The notes: generated by a model not told the origin, from the sequence alone. DNA of 59,526 nucleotides from SIG299 sp964544055 (GCA_964544055.1 CAZJAA010000017.1:1-59526); one strand, 5' to 3'; shown: positions 42,041 through 51,059, counted from the stretch's first letter. Made by a program: numbers and translations.

Positions 42041-42406
42041 ATGGAAAATCTCATCATTATTTTAATTCTTGCCGTACTGTTTCTCTTTGGCATACGCACC
42101 ACCATCAAACATTTCCGGCATGAAAGCAGCTGCTGCGGTGGTGGAAGCAGCGTCACGCCCGTGCCGGAGAAAAAACTGGGGCATGTCATCAGCACAAAAA
42201 TTGTCCGGGTAGACGGCATGACCTGCGAACACTGCAAGGGCTGGGTAGAACGCGCCATCAACGAAATTGACGGAGCCTCTGCCAAGGTAAACTTAAAAAC
42301 AAAAGAAGCCGTTGTCTCCATGGCAAGGGAAGTCAGCGATGCCGAGCTCAATGCCGCCGTAAAAAAAGCGGGCTACCGGGTAGTTTCCGTGAAATGCGGA
42401 AACTAA
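42041..42406 (+). CDS. FeoB-associated-like membrane segment fused to HMA metal-binding domain
   Basis: 121 aa. The N-terminus (MENLIIILILAVLFLFGIRT, then basic residues and SSCCGGGSS) looks like the small Cys-rich membrane proteins encoded beside feoB. Residues 48-120 are a heavy-metal-associated domain with GMTCEHC (Cys62, Cys65), the beta-alpha pattern KVNLKTKEAVVSMAREVSDA and KKAGYRVVSV. It should be a membrane-tethered copper or other soft-metal carrier. Ribosome site GGAGG at 5 nt. No transporter gene adjoins it. A DtxR-like dyad upstream hints at metal control. Confidence 0.8.
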   Translation: MENLIIILILAVLFLFGIRTTIKHFRHESSCCGGGSSVTPVPEKKLGHVISTKIVRVDGMTCEHCKGWVERAINEIDGASAKVNLKTKEAVVSMAREVSDAELNAAVKKAGYRVVSVKCGN

Positions 42407-42449
42407 TCCGGTAAAACTTACAAAAAACTCTGTTTTTTCTGTTTTCGTA

Positions 42450-42502
42450 TTGACAACCCTCCACTACTGTGATAGTGTAGCAGTACAAACTACCGCAGTA
42501 GT
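42450..42502 (+). promoter_or_regulatory. BlaI-type operators 1 and 2 on the membrane-protein promoter
   Basis: TTGACA (42450-42455), 17 bp, TAGTGT (42473-42478). Operator 1 is CACTA-N6-TAGTG (42462-42477), inside the spacer. Operator 2 is ACTAC-CGCA-GTAGT (42489-42502), just downstream. Both share the ACTAC/GTAGT half-sites of BlaI/MecI-family repressors and match the dyad before the blaI-like gene at 44309. Confidence 0.75.
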
Positions 42503-42517
42503 GCGAAGGAGTCTGTC

Positions 42518-44261
42518 ATGAAACATCTTGTCAACCAACTTACCCAAAAGAACGCAACGCTGCTCTCTGCTTTTTTGCTTTTTTTGCCGTTCTGGAATTC
42601 GCTGCCTATCACAAAGGTGGAATTTTTTCCATTGCCGCTGCATATCTGTGGCTGGCAGAAGCCCTGCTTTGCTTTCTCTTTTTCTGTCTTGCTGCCGGAA
42701 AAACCCTGCTTGCGGATATCCGCAGCCGCCGCTGGTTTCTCCCTCTCTTCTATTTTCTTTTGCTTGCGTTGTTTTGTTCTAAAATCGGCAACCTTGCATA
42801 TTCCGACATCAGCTTTGAAGCCACGCTGCAGATTGCAGCCGGACTGAACTCCTTTGAGCTGCCGGATCTTAATTATACAGGGGTTGCTTTTCTGGACTAC
42901 GCCAACCGTCAGTACATCATAAATGCCCTGCCAGCCGTCCTATTTGGACGCAGCATTTTCACGTTGCACCTTGGCTTTGCCCTGCCGTTTCTGCTTGGTA
43001 TGACGCTTCTTTTTCTGGAGCTTCGTGCCTGGCTCAGACTTCGGGAACTGAACGAAGAATATGCCCTGCTTCCTCTGTTTTCCCTGCCTGTTTTTCCTTA
43101 TATTACCGAATATTTCATGAACTTCGAACAGACACTTAATCCGGTCTCCTATACCTTACTCGGTCTGGCTCTTTTGCTGCGTTTTACCGGAAAGCTGACC
43201 CTGCCGGAGTCATTGCGCTCGCCTTCGTTGGCGGTATGTGCTGCAATTCCTATACTCCTGTGCTTGCTTTCTTTGGTTTTCTGCTTGTATTCCTCTTTTT
43301 GTGGGCAATCCAACTGTTGTATTCAAAACATAGAACCATCGGCCTACCTTTCGTCTCTGACACCCATGTGCCGCACTTTTGCTCATCTTTTACCCCTGAC
43401 TGCCAGCTGCTGCTCTGTTTTGCCGTTCTTTTCCGTTTGTGCTGTTATTTTGCCGCCACCCTCGTCACCCGCCAGAAGGATATGATTACAACTCCCAAAT
43501 CCAATCTTTCCCTGCTTCGTTCCACCTTTCTTTCCTGGTTTGACTTTTTTACCGACCGTTATGCCCTCTTTTTCGGCATCTGGCTCTTTCCGGTTTTGCT
43601 GTATCTGCTGTTGTCGCTGACCGGCAGACTGAAGCTGCCGCATTTTCTGACCGCTGTCTGGATGCTGCTGACTGTGTTTTTTTCCGGTGCTCTGGCAGGC
43701 TACACCACCTATGAGAAGACCCACGAAATCCAGCGGAACATGCTCCTGATTCCGGTGTTCACCACCGCCTTTTTCTTTGCAGCAGTTTCGTTTTTTCAAA
43801 AGCACCCGCACCATCCGCCCCGTTTTCTGCTCTCGCTTACCCTGTGCCTGCTTTTGCTGCTCGGCCAGTTTAATTTTTCCAGAGAACATCACTCTTTTAC
43901 CTATTACAAGTATGTACAGCCGTTAAAATATATGCTTGCCTGTACAGAAGAACTTCTACCGGAGCTGGAGCTTGCAGATACCGATGAATTTAACCTTGTA
44001 TTGCTTACGGATAATTCCCTGCTTTCAAACCTCTCCGACTATACTGCGTTTTTCTTTCCGAATGCACACAGCTTCACCGCTGCGCCGAACGAGCTGCCGG
44101 ATGGTGTGGATTTTTCCCTGCCAACACTGATTTTTTGTGAAAGTAATAACCTTCCGGACGATTGGAGGGCAGGTATTGCAGAAACAAGCTTTACAAATAC
44201 CCGTTATCACACTACCATCACCTGGTATTATGTAACGATTCCGTCACTGTCCAGACAATAA
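42518..44261 (+). pseudogene. Multi-pass membrane protein gene with two frameshifts
   Basis: Three overlapping frames join into one protein of about 580 aa. It starts MKHLVNQLTQKNATLLSAFL, shifts -1 at T7 (about 42578-42584) into EFAAYHKGGIFSIAAAYLWL and onward. It shifts -1 again near 43182-43185 (T4) into GVIALAFVGGMCCNSYTPVL and ends at 44261. The joined protein has about ten membrane helices followed by a soluble C-terminal domain of 100 residues, an architecture like glycosyltransferase-type or DUF6056-like membrane proteins; the family is not certain. Both shifts are at T-runs, so sequencing error is possible. The promoter carries BlaI-type operators. Confidence 0.7.
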
Positions 44262-44265
44262 CACG

Positions 44266-44300
44266 ATTCAGCCCACGCCATGGCTCATTCGTAAAATCCT
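44266..44300. repeat. Degraded fragment of the 185-bp palindromic element
   Basis: ATTCAGCCCACGCC followed by ATTCGTAAAATCCTG matches, with one small indel and substitutions, the inverted end of the element at 29831-30015 (ATTCAGCCCACGCC, then ATTCGTAAAACCTG on its other strand). It sits directly before the -35 box of the blaI-like promoter. Confidence 0.6.
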
Positions 44301-44301
44301 G

Positions 44302-44334
44302 TTGACAGCTTCAAACTACTGTGGTAGTTTGAAG
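44302..44334 (+). promoter_or_regulatory. blaI-like promoter with operator 3
   Basis: TTGACA (44302-44307), 17 bp, TAGTTT (44325-44330). The dyad CTTCAAACTAC-TGTG-GTAGTTTGAAG (44309-44334) is perfect over 11-bp half-sites and covers spacer and -10. It contains the ACTAC/GTAGT core also found at 42489-42502 and should mediate autorepression. Confidence 0.8.
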
Positions 44335-44432
44335 TTAATAAACTACGCAGGAATGCATCTAACCACCAACCTACGCTCTGGTGCTTTGTTTTCAGAAATC
44401 ATCAGACGTACCTACTAAGAAAGGAGAATCCT

Positions 44433-44792
44433 ATGTCTGTAAAACTTTTTGATTCCGAATTAAAAATCATGAACGTGCTCTGGCAGGAAGGCGACTGCAC
44501 CGCCAAATACATCTCTGATGTACTAAAGTACGAAACCGGCTGGAACATGAACACCACCTACACCCTGATTAAACGCTGTATACAAAAGGGTGCCATTAAA
44601 CGCAGTGAACCAAACTTTCTGTGCCATGCCCTGATTCCAAAGGAAGAGGTGCAGGAAGCCGAAACCAACGAACTGATTAACAAAATTTACGATGGTTCTG
44701 CTGACAAGCTGTTTGCCGCACTTATCGGCAGAAAAAAACTTTCTGCCGTGCAGCTTCAAAAGCTGCGGGATATTGTAGGCGAACTGGAATAA
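44433..44792 (+). CDS. blaI: BlaI/MecI/CopY family repressor
   Basis: 119 aa winged-helix repressor. Sequence pattern of the family: LFDSELKIMNVLWQEGDCTA, KYISDVLKYETGWNMNTTYT (recognition helix with NTTYTLI), then LIKRCIQKGAIKRSEPN and a C-terminal dimerisation part with EVQEAETNELINKIYDGSAD. In BlaI systems a membrane metalloprotease (BlaR1) cleaves the repressor on signal. Here the partner gene follows 21 bp later but is damaged. The repressor is intact, with a good ribosome site (AAAGGAG), so the regulon may be locked in the repressed state. Confidence 0.93.
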   Translation: MSVKLFDSELKIMNVLWQEGDCTAKYISDVLKYETGWNMNTTYTLIKRCIQKGAIKRSEPNFLCHALIPKEEVQEAETNELINKIYDGSADKLFAALIGRKKLSAVQLQKLRDIVGELE

Positions 44793-44813
44793 GAAAGAAG
44801 GAGGAAGATTTCT

Positions 44814-46095
44814 ATGACATTACTTACTATGAGTTTTTATGGAGCAGTCCTGATTTTAGCCATTCTTGTCATCCGTACATTTACCCTGCACCGGCTTCCA
44901 AAAAAGACCTTTCTTGTGCTATGGGGTATTGCCCTGCTGCGCCTTCTGGTTCCGTTTGAGCTTTCCTCCGGATTCAGCCTGTATTTCCTGCTACCGACAG
45001 ATTTTCCTTTTTCTTCCTCCGGCACCACAGACAAACGCCAGTTCTGCCAATGCCAATTTTGCTGACATTGCTGACTCGGTCAATGCCAATTTTGCAAATA
45101 CAGCCGATTTTGCAGAAGGCAGCGACGCAACCATACCTTACCAGCCGGAAACCGAACCTCCTATGAAATATTACGCTGACCTGTCAACCAAGCTGCTCAC
45201 GATTACCGCCCTGTGCCTTCACTGGTTCAACCCGCTTGTCTGGGTCATGTACCTTTTCTTTAACCGTGACTTAGAGCTTTCCTGCGACGAGTGCGTTCTC
45301 CGCCGTTTTCACGGAGCAAGGGCCGACTACGCAAACACACTGATTGACATGGCAGCCAGACAAAGCCACCCTGCCATCCTGTACAGCCCATTCAGCGAAG
45401 ATGCCATTGAAGAGCGAATTACCTCCATTATGAAGCTGCAAAAGGTAACGCTGGGTGCCATCGGCTGCTCGCTTGTCCTGATTGCCGCCCTTGTCCTTAC
45501 CCTTGCCGCTTCTCCCAAAAAGAATGGCGATGACAGCCCAGAACCGCCGGAGGTTACTTCTTTTCTGGACAATACGGATTTCCCAAGGAACACTCCGATA
45601 GAACAAACAGCAGGTCAGCCAACCCCGACAATACCTCCGACCGCAACACCGCCAGCCAATTACCCTTACCCGTCCATTTTAGAGACTGCGCATCCGACAA
45701 GCGACGGCACCTACGCTGCTGTCATTATAGGTTGTACCATGGACACCCTGAAAATAAATCTGGTGGAATACATCACGGATGACGATACCGAGCGGAAGGC
45801 AGAAATCATTAAGCTGCTTGGTTTACAGCCGGGAATTGAACTGGAAGACGACGGAAGCTTTACCAACGGCTACTATATTTATGATAGCGACCCACGCTCC
45901 GGCGAGTTAAGCCTTGCGGATGATGACGTCATCCGTCTCATCGACCCGGACTCTCCGGACGGTTACCGCGAAGTTTCCGAACTGCATCTGTTTTTAAACG
46001 AAGTAATTACCGAGCACGGCTGGTCCACCATGCCATATTTTCTGCGCATTGAACAAGGCATGATAACAGGCATTTACGAAAAAATGCTTCCGTAA
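44814..46095 (+). pseudogene. BlaR1/M56-type sensor gene, frameshifted and lacking its HExxH region
   Basis: The start (FYGAVLILAILVIRTFTLHR, LWGIALLRLLVPFELSSGFS) is the first membrane part of M56 sensors. The frame then shifts by +1 near 45000-45060 to a low-complexity stretch (SSANANFADIADSVNANFAN). It rejoins the family at LSTKLLTITALCLHWFNPLV and LELSCDECVLRRFHGARADY. Normally about 150 residues lie between these parts, including the HExxH zinc site; they are missing. The last 190 residues form an external domain of unknown ligand, not a penicillin-binding one. It should be unable to cleave BlaI. Confidence 0.8.
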
Positions 46096-46161
46096 CTATA
46101 CGATTGCTTCTTTCCGTTTTACCAAAGTGTCAGTTTTTCAGAATTTTTATCATTTCCGATA

Positions 46162-46318
46162 TTGACGAAATGCCCTCGTATCCTGTATAATGTGGGGTAA
46201 ATTAACATGGGTGCCTTTGGCATGATGTTAAAATGTAACGATTCAGTCACCGATAAGCAAATACAAAAGGTGCAGTCTGAATGGTTACAAAAAATTTAAG
46301 AAATGAGGTAAGACAAAG
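46162..46318 (+). promoter_or_regulatory. pckA promoter and structured 5' leader
   Basis: TTGACG (46162-46167), 18 bp, TATAAT (46186-46191). The leader of about 120 nt can form two hairpins: a small one around GGTGCC-TTT-GGCAT (46210-46224), and a large one, GTAACGATTCAG (46235-46246) with CTGAATGGTTAC (46277-46288), one mismatch, with inner CACC/GGTG. The ribosome site GAGGTAAG follows. A regulatory role is inferred from structure only. Confidence 0.55.
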
Positions 46319-47920
46319 ATGGCAATTGATTTAACAAAGTATGGCATCACCGGCAGCACGGAAATCGTACATAATCCTTCTTTCGAAGAATTATTCGCAG
46401 AAGAAACCAAAGCTGACTTAACAGGCTACGAAGTCGGACAGGTAACAGAGCTCGGCGCAGTTAACGTTATGACAGGTATTTACACCGGACGTTCCCCTAA
46501 GGATAAGTACATCGTTATGGATGAAAACTCCAAGGATACCGTATGGTGGACTTCTGAGGAATACAAGAACGACAACCATCCAATGTCCAAGGAAGTATGG
46601 GCAGAGCTTAAGAACCTTGCAGTAAAAGAGCTTTCCAACAAGAGATTATTCGTTGTAGATGCTTTCTGTGGTGCAAACGCAGACACAAGAATGGCAGTTC
46701 GTTTCGTTGTTGAGGTTGCTTGGCAGGCTCATTTCATCAAGAACATGTTCATTCAGCCAACCGCAGAAGAATTAGCAAACTTTGAGCCAGATTTCGTTGT
46801 TTACAACGCTTCCAAGGCTAAGGTAGAAAATTACAAGGAATTAGGTCTTAACTCCGAAACTGCTGTTGCATTCAACATCACAAGCAGAGAGCAGGTTATC
46901 TTAAACACATGGTACGGCGGCGAAATGAAGAAGGGTATGTTCTCCATGATGAACTACTACCTCCCATTAAAGGGCATCGCTTCCATGCACTGCTCCGCTA
47001 ACACCGATATGAACGGTGAAAACACCGCTATCTTCTTCGGCCTTTCCGGTACAGGTAAGACAACCTTATCCACAGACCCTAAGCGTCTCCTCATCGGTGA
47101 TGACGAGCATGGCTGGGACGACAACGGCGTATTCAACTTCGAAGGCGGCTGCTACGCTAAGGTTATCAACCTGGATGCAGAATCCGAACCAGACATCTAC
47201 AACGCAATCAAGAGAAATGCTCTTCTTGAAAACGTAACCGTAGATAAGGATGGCAAGATTGATTTTGCTGATGGCAGCGTTACCGAGAACACTCGTGTAT
47301 CCTACCCAATCGATCACATCAAAAACATTGTACGCCCAATTTCCGCAGCTCCTGCTGCAAAGGATGTTATCTTCCTTTCCGCAGACGCATTCGGCGTACT
47401 TCCTCCGGTATCCATTCTCACACCAGAGCAGACAAAGTACTACTTCTTATCCGGCTTCACAGCAAAGCTTGCAGGTACTGAGCGTGGTATCACAGAGCCA
47501 ACTCCTACCTTCTCCGCTTGCTTCGGACAGGCTTTCTTAGAGCTGCACCCAACCAAGTATGCCGAAGAGCTTGTTAAGAAGATGGAAGCTAACGGTGCAA
47601 AGGCATACCTTGTAAACACAGGCTGGAACGGCACCGGCAAGCGTATCTCCATTAAGGATACCCGCGGCATCATCGACGCTATCTTAAATGGTGACATCGC
47701 TAAGGCTGAAACAAAGAACATTCCTTACTTCAACTTTGAAGTTCCAACAGCACTTCCGGGTGTTGACACCAACATTCTTGACCCTCGTAACACTTACGCT
47801 GATGCTTCCGAATGGGAAACAAAGGCTAAGGATTTAGCAGGACGTTTTATCAAGAACTTTGCGAAGTACGAAGGCAACGAAGCTGGTAAGGCATTAGTTG
47901 CAGCAGGTCCACAGTTATAA
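46319..47920 (+). CDS. pckA: Phosphoenolpyruvate carboxykinase (ATP)
   Basis: 533 aa, the ATP-dependent enzyme linking oxaloacetate and PEP; in fermenters it often runs toward oxaloacetate and conserves ATP. Motifs: TGRSPKDKYIV, WYGGEMKKGMFSMMNYYLPL, the kinase loop FFGLSGTGKTTLSTDPKRLL, and LIGDDEHGWDDNGVFNFEGG with metal-binding Asp residues. Also seen are NTRVSYPIDHI and VNTGWNGTGKRISIKDTRGI. Its codon use looks more biased than neighbouring genes (repeated AAG, GCA, AAC), in line with high expression. Monocistronic with terminator. Confidence 0.98.
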   Translation: MAIDLTKYGITGSTEIVHNPSFEELFAEETKADLTGYEVGQVTELGAVNVMTGIYTGRSPKDKYIVMDENSKDTVWWTSEEYKNDNHPMSKEVWAELKNLAVKELSNKRLFVVDAFCGANADTRMAVRFVVEVAWQAHFIKNMFIQPTAEELANFEPDFVVYNASKAKVENYKELGLNSETAVAFNITSREQVILNTWYGGEMKKGMFSMMNYYLPLKGIASMHCSANTDMNGENTAIFFGLSGTGKTTLSTDPKRLLIGDDEHGWDDNGVFNFEGGCYAKVINLDAESEPDIYNAIKRNALLENVTVDKDGKIDFADGSVTENTRVSYPIDHIKNIVRPISAAPAAKDVIFLSADAFGVLPPVSILTPEQTKYYFLSGFTAKLAGTERGITEPTPTFSACFGQAFLELHPTKYAEELVKKMEANGAKAYLVNTGWNGTGKRISIKDTRGIIDAILNGDIAKAETKNIPYFNFEVPTALPGVDTNILDPRNTYADASEWETKAKDLAGRFIKNFAKYEGNEAGKALVAAGPQL

Positions 47921-47941
47921 TCTTTATAAACACAAACAAGG

Positions 47942-47982
47942 CTCCGGGGAGCGGAATTTTTCCGTATACCCGGAGTTTTTTT
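47942..47982 (+). terminator. Terminator of pckA
   Basis: CTCCGGG (47942-47948) pairs with CCCGGAG (47969-47975), with an inner GCGGAA/TTCCGT stem, followed by T7 (47976-47982). Confidence 0.88.
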
Positions 47983-48110
47983 GCAATCTTCTATAGACAA
48001 ATTTTTCTGTTTGTCCTATAATTTTTTACGTTTCCTCGCTTTGAATACCGCTATTTTGGCACAAACCGTTTCAAGCGGAGACACCACATAAAAAAAGCAA
48101 AGTCTTTATA

Positions 48111-48145
48111 TACTCTCGGAATTTTCGGAATGAAGCATTCTGGGA
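48111..48145. repeat. Short palindromic repeat, copy 3
   Basis: TACTCTCGGAAT (48111-48122), loop TTTCGGAATGAAGC, then ATTCTGGGATGG, a decayed right arm. It is the closest relative of copy 1 at 2191, 27 bp before the TetR pseudogene. Confidence 0.55.
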
Positions 48146-48172
48146 TGGATTCTCTTAGAAATGGATGAGTTT

Positions 48173-48301
48173 ATGTCACAGATTACCAAACGGGCAATTG
48201 CACAATCCCTCAAAAACCTGCTTTTAAAATAGCCTTTGACAAAAATTACAATTAACGACATCGCCACCGACTGTGGCAGTGTTCTTTCTCGGTGATGTGT
48301 G
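48173..48301 (+). pseudogene. Remnant of a TetR-type regulator
   Basis: From ATG 48173: MSQITKRAIAQSLKNLLLK, a TAG stop (48230-48232), then PLTKITINDIATDCG, which is the N-terminal helix-turn-helix of TetR/DhaS-like regulators. After DCG the expected recognition helix is replaced by SVLSR and a stop. Nothing after about 48301 continues the family. Clearly dead; the 48302-48500 stretch holds no gene. Confidence 0.7.
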
Positions 48302-48511
48302 GGCCCCTTATCACAATTAAGAAACGTCTGGTGTATTGTATCGCCAGAAGCTATCGCCATTTCTTTCCCGCTGCATTCCTAACAGTGCAGCCGGAATTTT
48401 TCTGCCCATTTCCATGTCAGAAGCAGCAACACCGTTTCCCTGCTTTCAGTATCTTTTTGATATGCCTGAAAAAAAACTAAAAGTTTCGTATACAGAAACT
48501 AAAAATTTCTA

Positions 48512-48577
48512 TTGATTTATTTTACTTAATCGTTTAAACTGTGAGTAAAGTGAGAAAATGCAACGCATCCGATGCGT
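48512..48577 (+). promoter_or_regulatory. Cellobiose phosphorylase promoter and palindromic operator
   Basis: TTGATT (48512-48517), 17 bp, TAAACT (48535-48540). ACGCATC-C-GATGCGT (48563-48577) is a perfect 15-nt palindrome at about +16, inside wider GTGAG/CTCAC arms (48541 and 48582). Its position suits a repressor operator; the regulator is not encoded next to it. Confidence 0.6.
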
Positions 48578-48620
48578 CATGCTCACGGCACAAAAAATTT
48601 AAGTATTGGGAGGATTTGCC

Positions 48621-51059
48621 ATGAAATTCGGTTATTTTGATGATGCCGCAAAAGAGTATGTGATTACCACGCCAAAAACTCCACTTCCATGGATTAACTA
48701 CCTTGGAACCAATGAGTTTTTTTCTCTGATTTCCAACACCTGCGGCGGTTACAGCTTTTACAAGGACGCCAAGCTCCTTCGTTTAACTCGCTACCGTTAC
48801 AACAATGTTCCTTATGACAACAATGGTAAGTATTATTACATAAAAGACGGTGATTCCATCTGGAATCCAGGCTGGCAGCCAACAAAAACTGCACTGGATT
48901 CTTACGAGTGCCGCCACGGTATCGGCTACAGCCGCTTTACTTCTGCAAAGAACGACTTAACCGCTTCCGTTCTCGCTTTTGTTCCAAAGAGCGACAACTG
49001 CGAAATCAACCAGGTTACTTTAACAAACAACTCCGGTTCTGCCAAAGAAATCTCCTTGTTCTCCTATGTAGAATGGTGCCTTTGGAATGCCGATGATGAC
49101 ATGAAAAACTTCCAGCGTTTACTCAGCTGTGGTGAAGTAGAAATTGACGGTTCCACCATTTACCACAAAACCGAGTACCGCGAAAGAAGAAACCATTACG
49201 CCCTGTTCTCGGTCAACCATCCAATCGACGGCTTCGACACCATCCGTGATGATTTCTTAGGTATGTACAACGGTGCTGACCATCCGGAGGTCGTAGAAGC
49301 AGGCAAGGCAAAGAATACCGTTGCCAGCGGCTGGTCTCCGATTGCCTCCCACCAGATTAACCTCAGCCTGCAACCGGGCGAAACAAAGTCCTTTGTTTTT
49401 GTACTGGCTTACATCGAAAATCCGCAGGAGGAAAAGTGGGAATCCCACAACGTCATCAACAAAAAGCCTGCCAAAGAGCTGCTCGCAAAGTATCAGACTG
49501 ACGCTGACGTAGACGCAGCACTTACCGAGTTAAAGGCTTACTGGGAAGAGCTTCTTTCCCGCTACAGCGTAGCATCCAAGGACGACAAGGTAAACCGTAT
49601 GGTAAACATCTGGAACCAGTACCAGTGTATGGTAACCTTTAATATGTCCCGTTCCGCTTCCTACTACGAATCCGGTATCGGTCGCGGCATGGGCTTCCGT
49701 GATTCCTGTCAGGACTTACTTGGCTTTGTACACCTGATTCCAGATCGTGCCAGAGAACGTATCATTGACATTGCTTCCACCCAGTTTGAGGACGGCAGTG
49801 CTTATCACCAGTACCAGCCTCTTACTAAAAAGGGCAATGCCGACATCGGCGGCGGCTTCAATGATGACCCGCTTTGGCTCATTGCAGGCACCAGTGCCTA
49901 TGTGCGTGAAACCGGTGACACCACCATTTTAAAAGAAAATGTTCCGTTCGATAACGATTGGCAGAAGGCAACTCCGCTGCTGAATCACTTAAAGCGTTCC
50001 TTTGATTTCATCGTAAACCATAAAGGACCTCACAACCTGCCACTGATTGGCCGTGCCGACTGGAACGACTGTTTAAACTTAAATTGTTTCTCGGAGCATC
50101 CGGGCGAATCCTTTCAGACCTTTGGTCCGAGTGAAGGACCGGTAGCAGAATCCGTTTTCATTGCCGGTATGTTTGTCAAATACGGAGAAGAATATGCCGA
50201 GCTTTGCGAGCTGATGGGCGACGAAAGAGAAGCGGCATATGCACGCGAAGAAGTAAAGAAGATGTACGAAGCCATCTTAAAGGACGGCTGGGACGGCGAC
50301 TGGTTCGTGCGTGCTTATGATGCCTACAGCCACAAGGTAGGCTCCAAGGAATGTGAAGAAGGCCAGATTTTCATTGAGCCACAGGGCTTCTGTGTACTTG
50401 CCGGTGTCGGTGTCAAGGAAGGGCTTGCCAAAAAGGCACTCGATTCCGTCAAAGAAAAGCTGGATACCAAATACGGCATTATGATTTTACAGCCTGCCTA
50501 TACCAAGTACCACTTAGAGCTTGGCGAGGTTTCCTCTTACCCACCGGGATACAAAGAAAATGCCGGTATCTTCTGCCACAACAACCCATGGGTTTCCATT
50601 GCAGAAACTGTTATCGGCCGTGGTGACAGAGCTTTTGAAATTTACAAAAAAACCTGTCCTGCTTATGTAGAGGATATCAGTGAAATCCACCGCACTGAGC
50701 CATATGTATATTCCCAGATGGTTGCCGGTGCTGATGCCAAATTCCACGGCGAAGCAAAGAACAGCTGGCTCACTGGTACCGCTGCATGGACCTTTGTAAA
50801 CATCTCCCAGTACATTCTGGGTGTTTACCCAACCCACAACGGTCTTTCCGTGGATCCATGTATTCCAAAGGGCTTTGGTGATTTCACCTTAACAAGACGC
50901 TACCGTGACGCTATGTACCACATTCAGGTTACTAACCCGGACAATGTGGAAAAAGGCGTAAAGAAGCTGATTGTAGACGGTGAAGAGCTCACCGGAACCA
51001 CCGTAATTACTTACAAGAAGGGCAAAACTGAATACAACGTAGAAGTTATCATGGGATAA
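48621..51059 (+). CDS. cbp: Cellobiose phosphorylase (GH94)
   Basis: 812 aa, the length of known cellobiose phosphorylases. Splits intracellular cellobiose with phosphate into glucose-1-phosphate and glucose, saving ATP. Family-specific motifs: MKFGYFDDAAKEYVIT, PWINYLGTNEFFSLISNTCG, YECRHGIGYSR, ESGIGRGMGFRDSCQDLLGF, and PLIGRADWNDCLNLNCFS with the general-acid Asp, then GEAKNSWLTGTAAW. The ATG at 48621 (GGGAGG 7 nt upstream) is used; an upstream non-ATG start adds five residues. It shows the host takes up cellodextrins. Monocistronic with its own promoter and terminator. Confidence 0.95.
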   Translation: MKFGYFDDAAKEYVITTPKTPLPWINYLGTNEFFSLISNTCGGYSFYKDAKLLRLTRYRYNNVPYDNNGKYYYIKDGDSIWNPGWQPTKTALDSYECRHGIGYSRFTSAKNDLTASVLAFVPKSDNCEINQVTLTNNSGSAKEISLFSYVEWCLWNADDDMKNFQRLLSCGEVEIDGSTIYHKTEYRERRNHYALFSVNHPIDGFDTIRDDFLGMYNGADHPEVVEAGKAKNTVASGWSPIASHQINLSLQPGETKSFVFVLAYIENPQEEKWESHNVINKKPAKELLAKYQTDADVDAALTELKAYWEELLSRYSVASKDDKVNRMVNIWNQYQCMVTFNMSRSASYYESGIGRGMGFRDSCQDLLGFVHLIPDRARERIIDIASTQFEDGSAYHQYQPLTKKGNADIGGGFNDDPLWLIAGTSAYVRETGDTTILKENVPFDNDWQKATPLLNHLKRSFDFIVNHKGPHNLPLIGRADWNDCLNLNCFSEHPGESFQTFGPSEGPVAESVFIAGMFVKYGEEYAELCELMGDEREAAYAREEVKKMYEAILKDGWDGDWFVRAYDAYSHKVGSKECEEGQIFIEPQGFCVLAGVGVKEGLAKKALDSVKEKLDTKYGIMILQPAYTKYHLELGEVSSYPPGYKENAGIFCHNNPWVSIAETVIGRGDRAFEIYKKTCPAYVEDISEIHRTEPYVYSQMVAGADAKFHGEAKNSWLTGTAAWTFVNISQYILGVYPTHNGLSVDPCIPKGFGDFTLTRRYRDAMYHIQVTNPDNVEKGVKKLIVDGEELTGTTVITYKKGKTEYNVEVIMG

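Noticed and set aside
42760..43485. Separate gene in the middle frame of the 42.5-44.3 kb region
   Set aside because: Its N-terminal and C-terminal neighbours continue the same membrane protein in other frames, so it is one interrupted gene.
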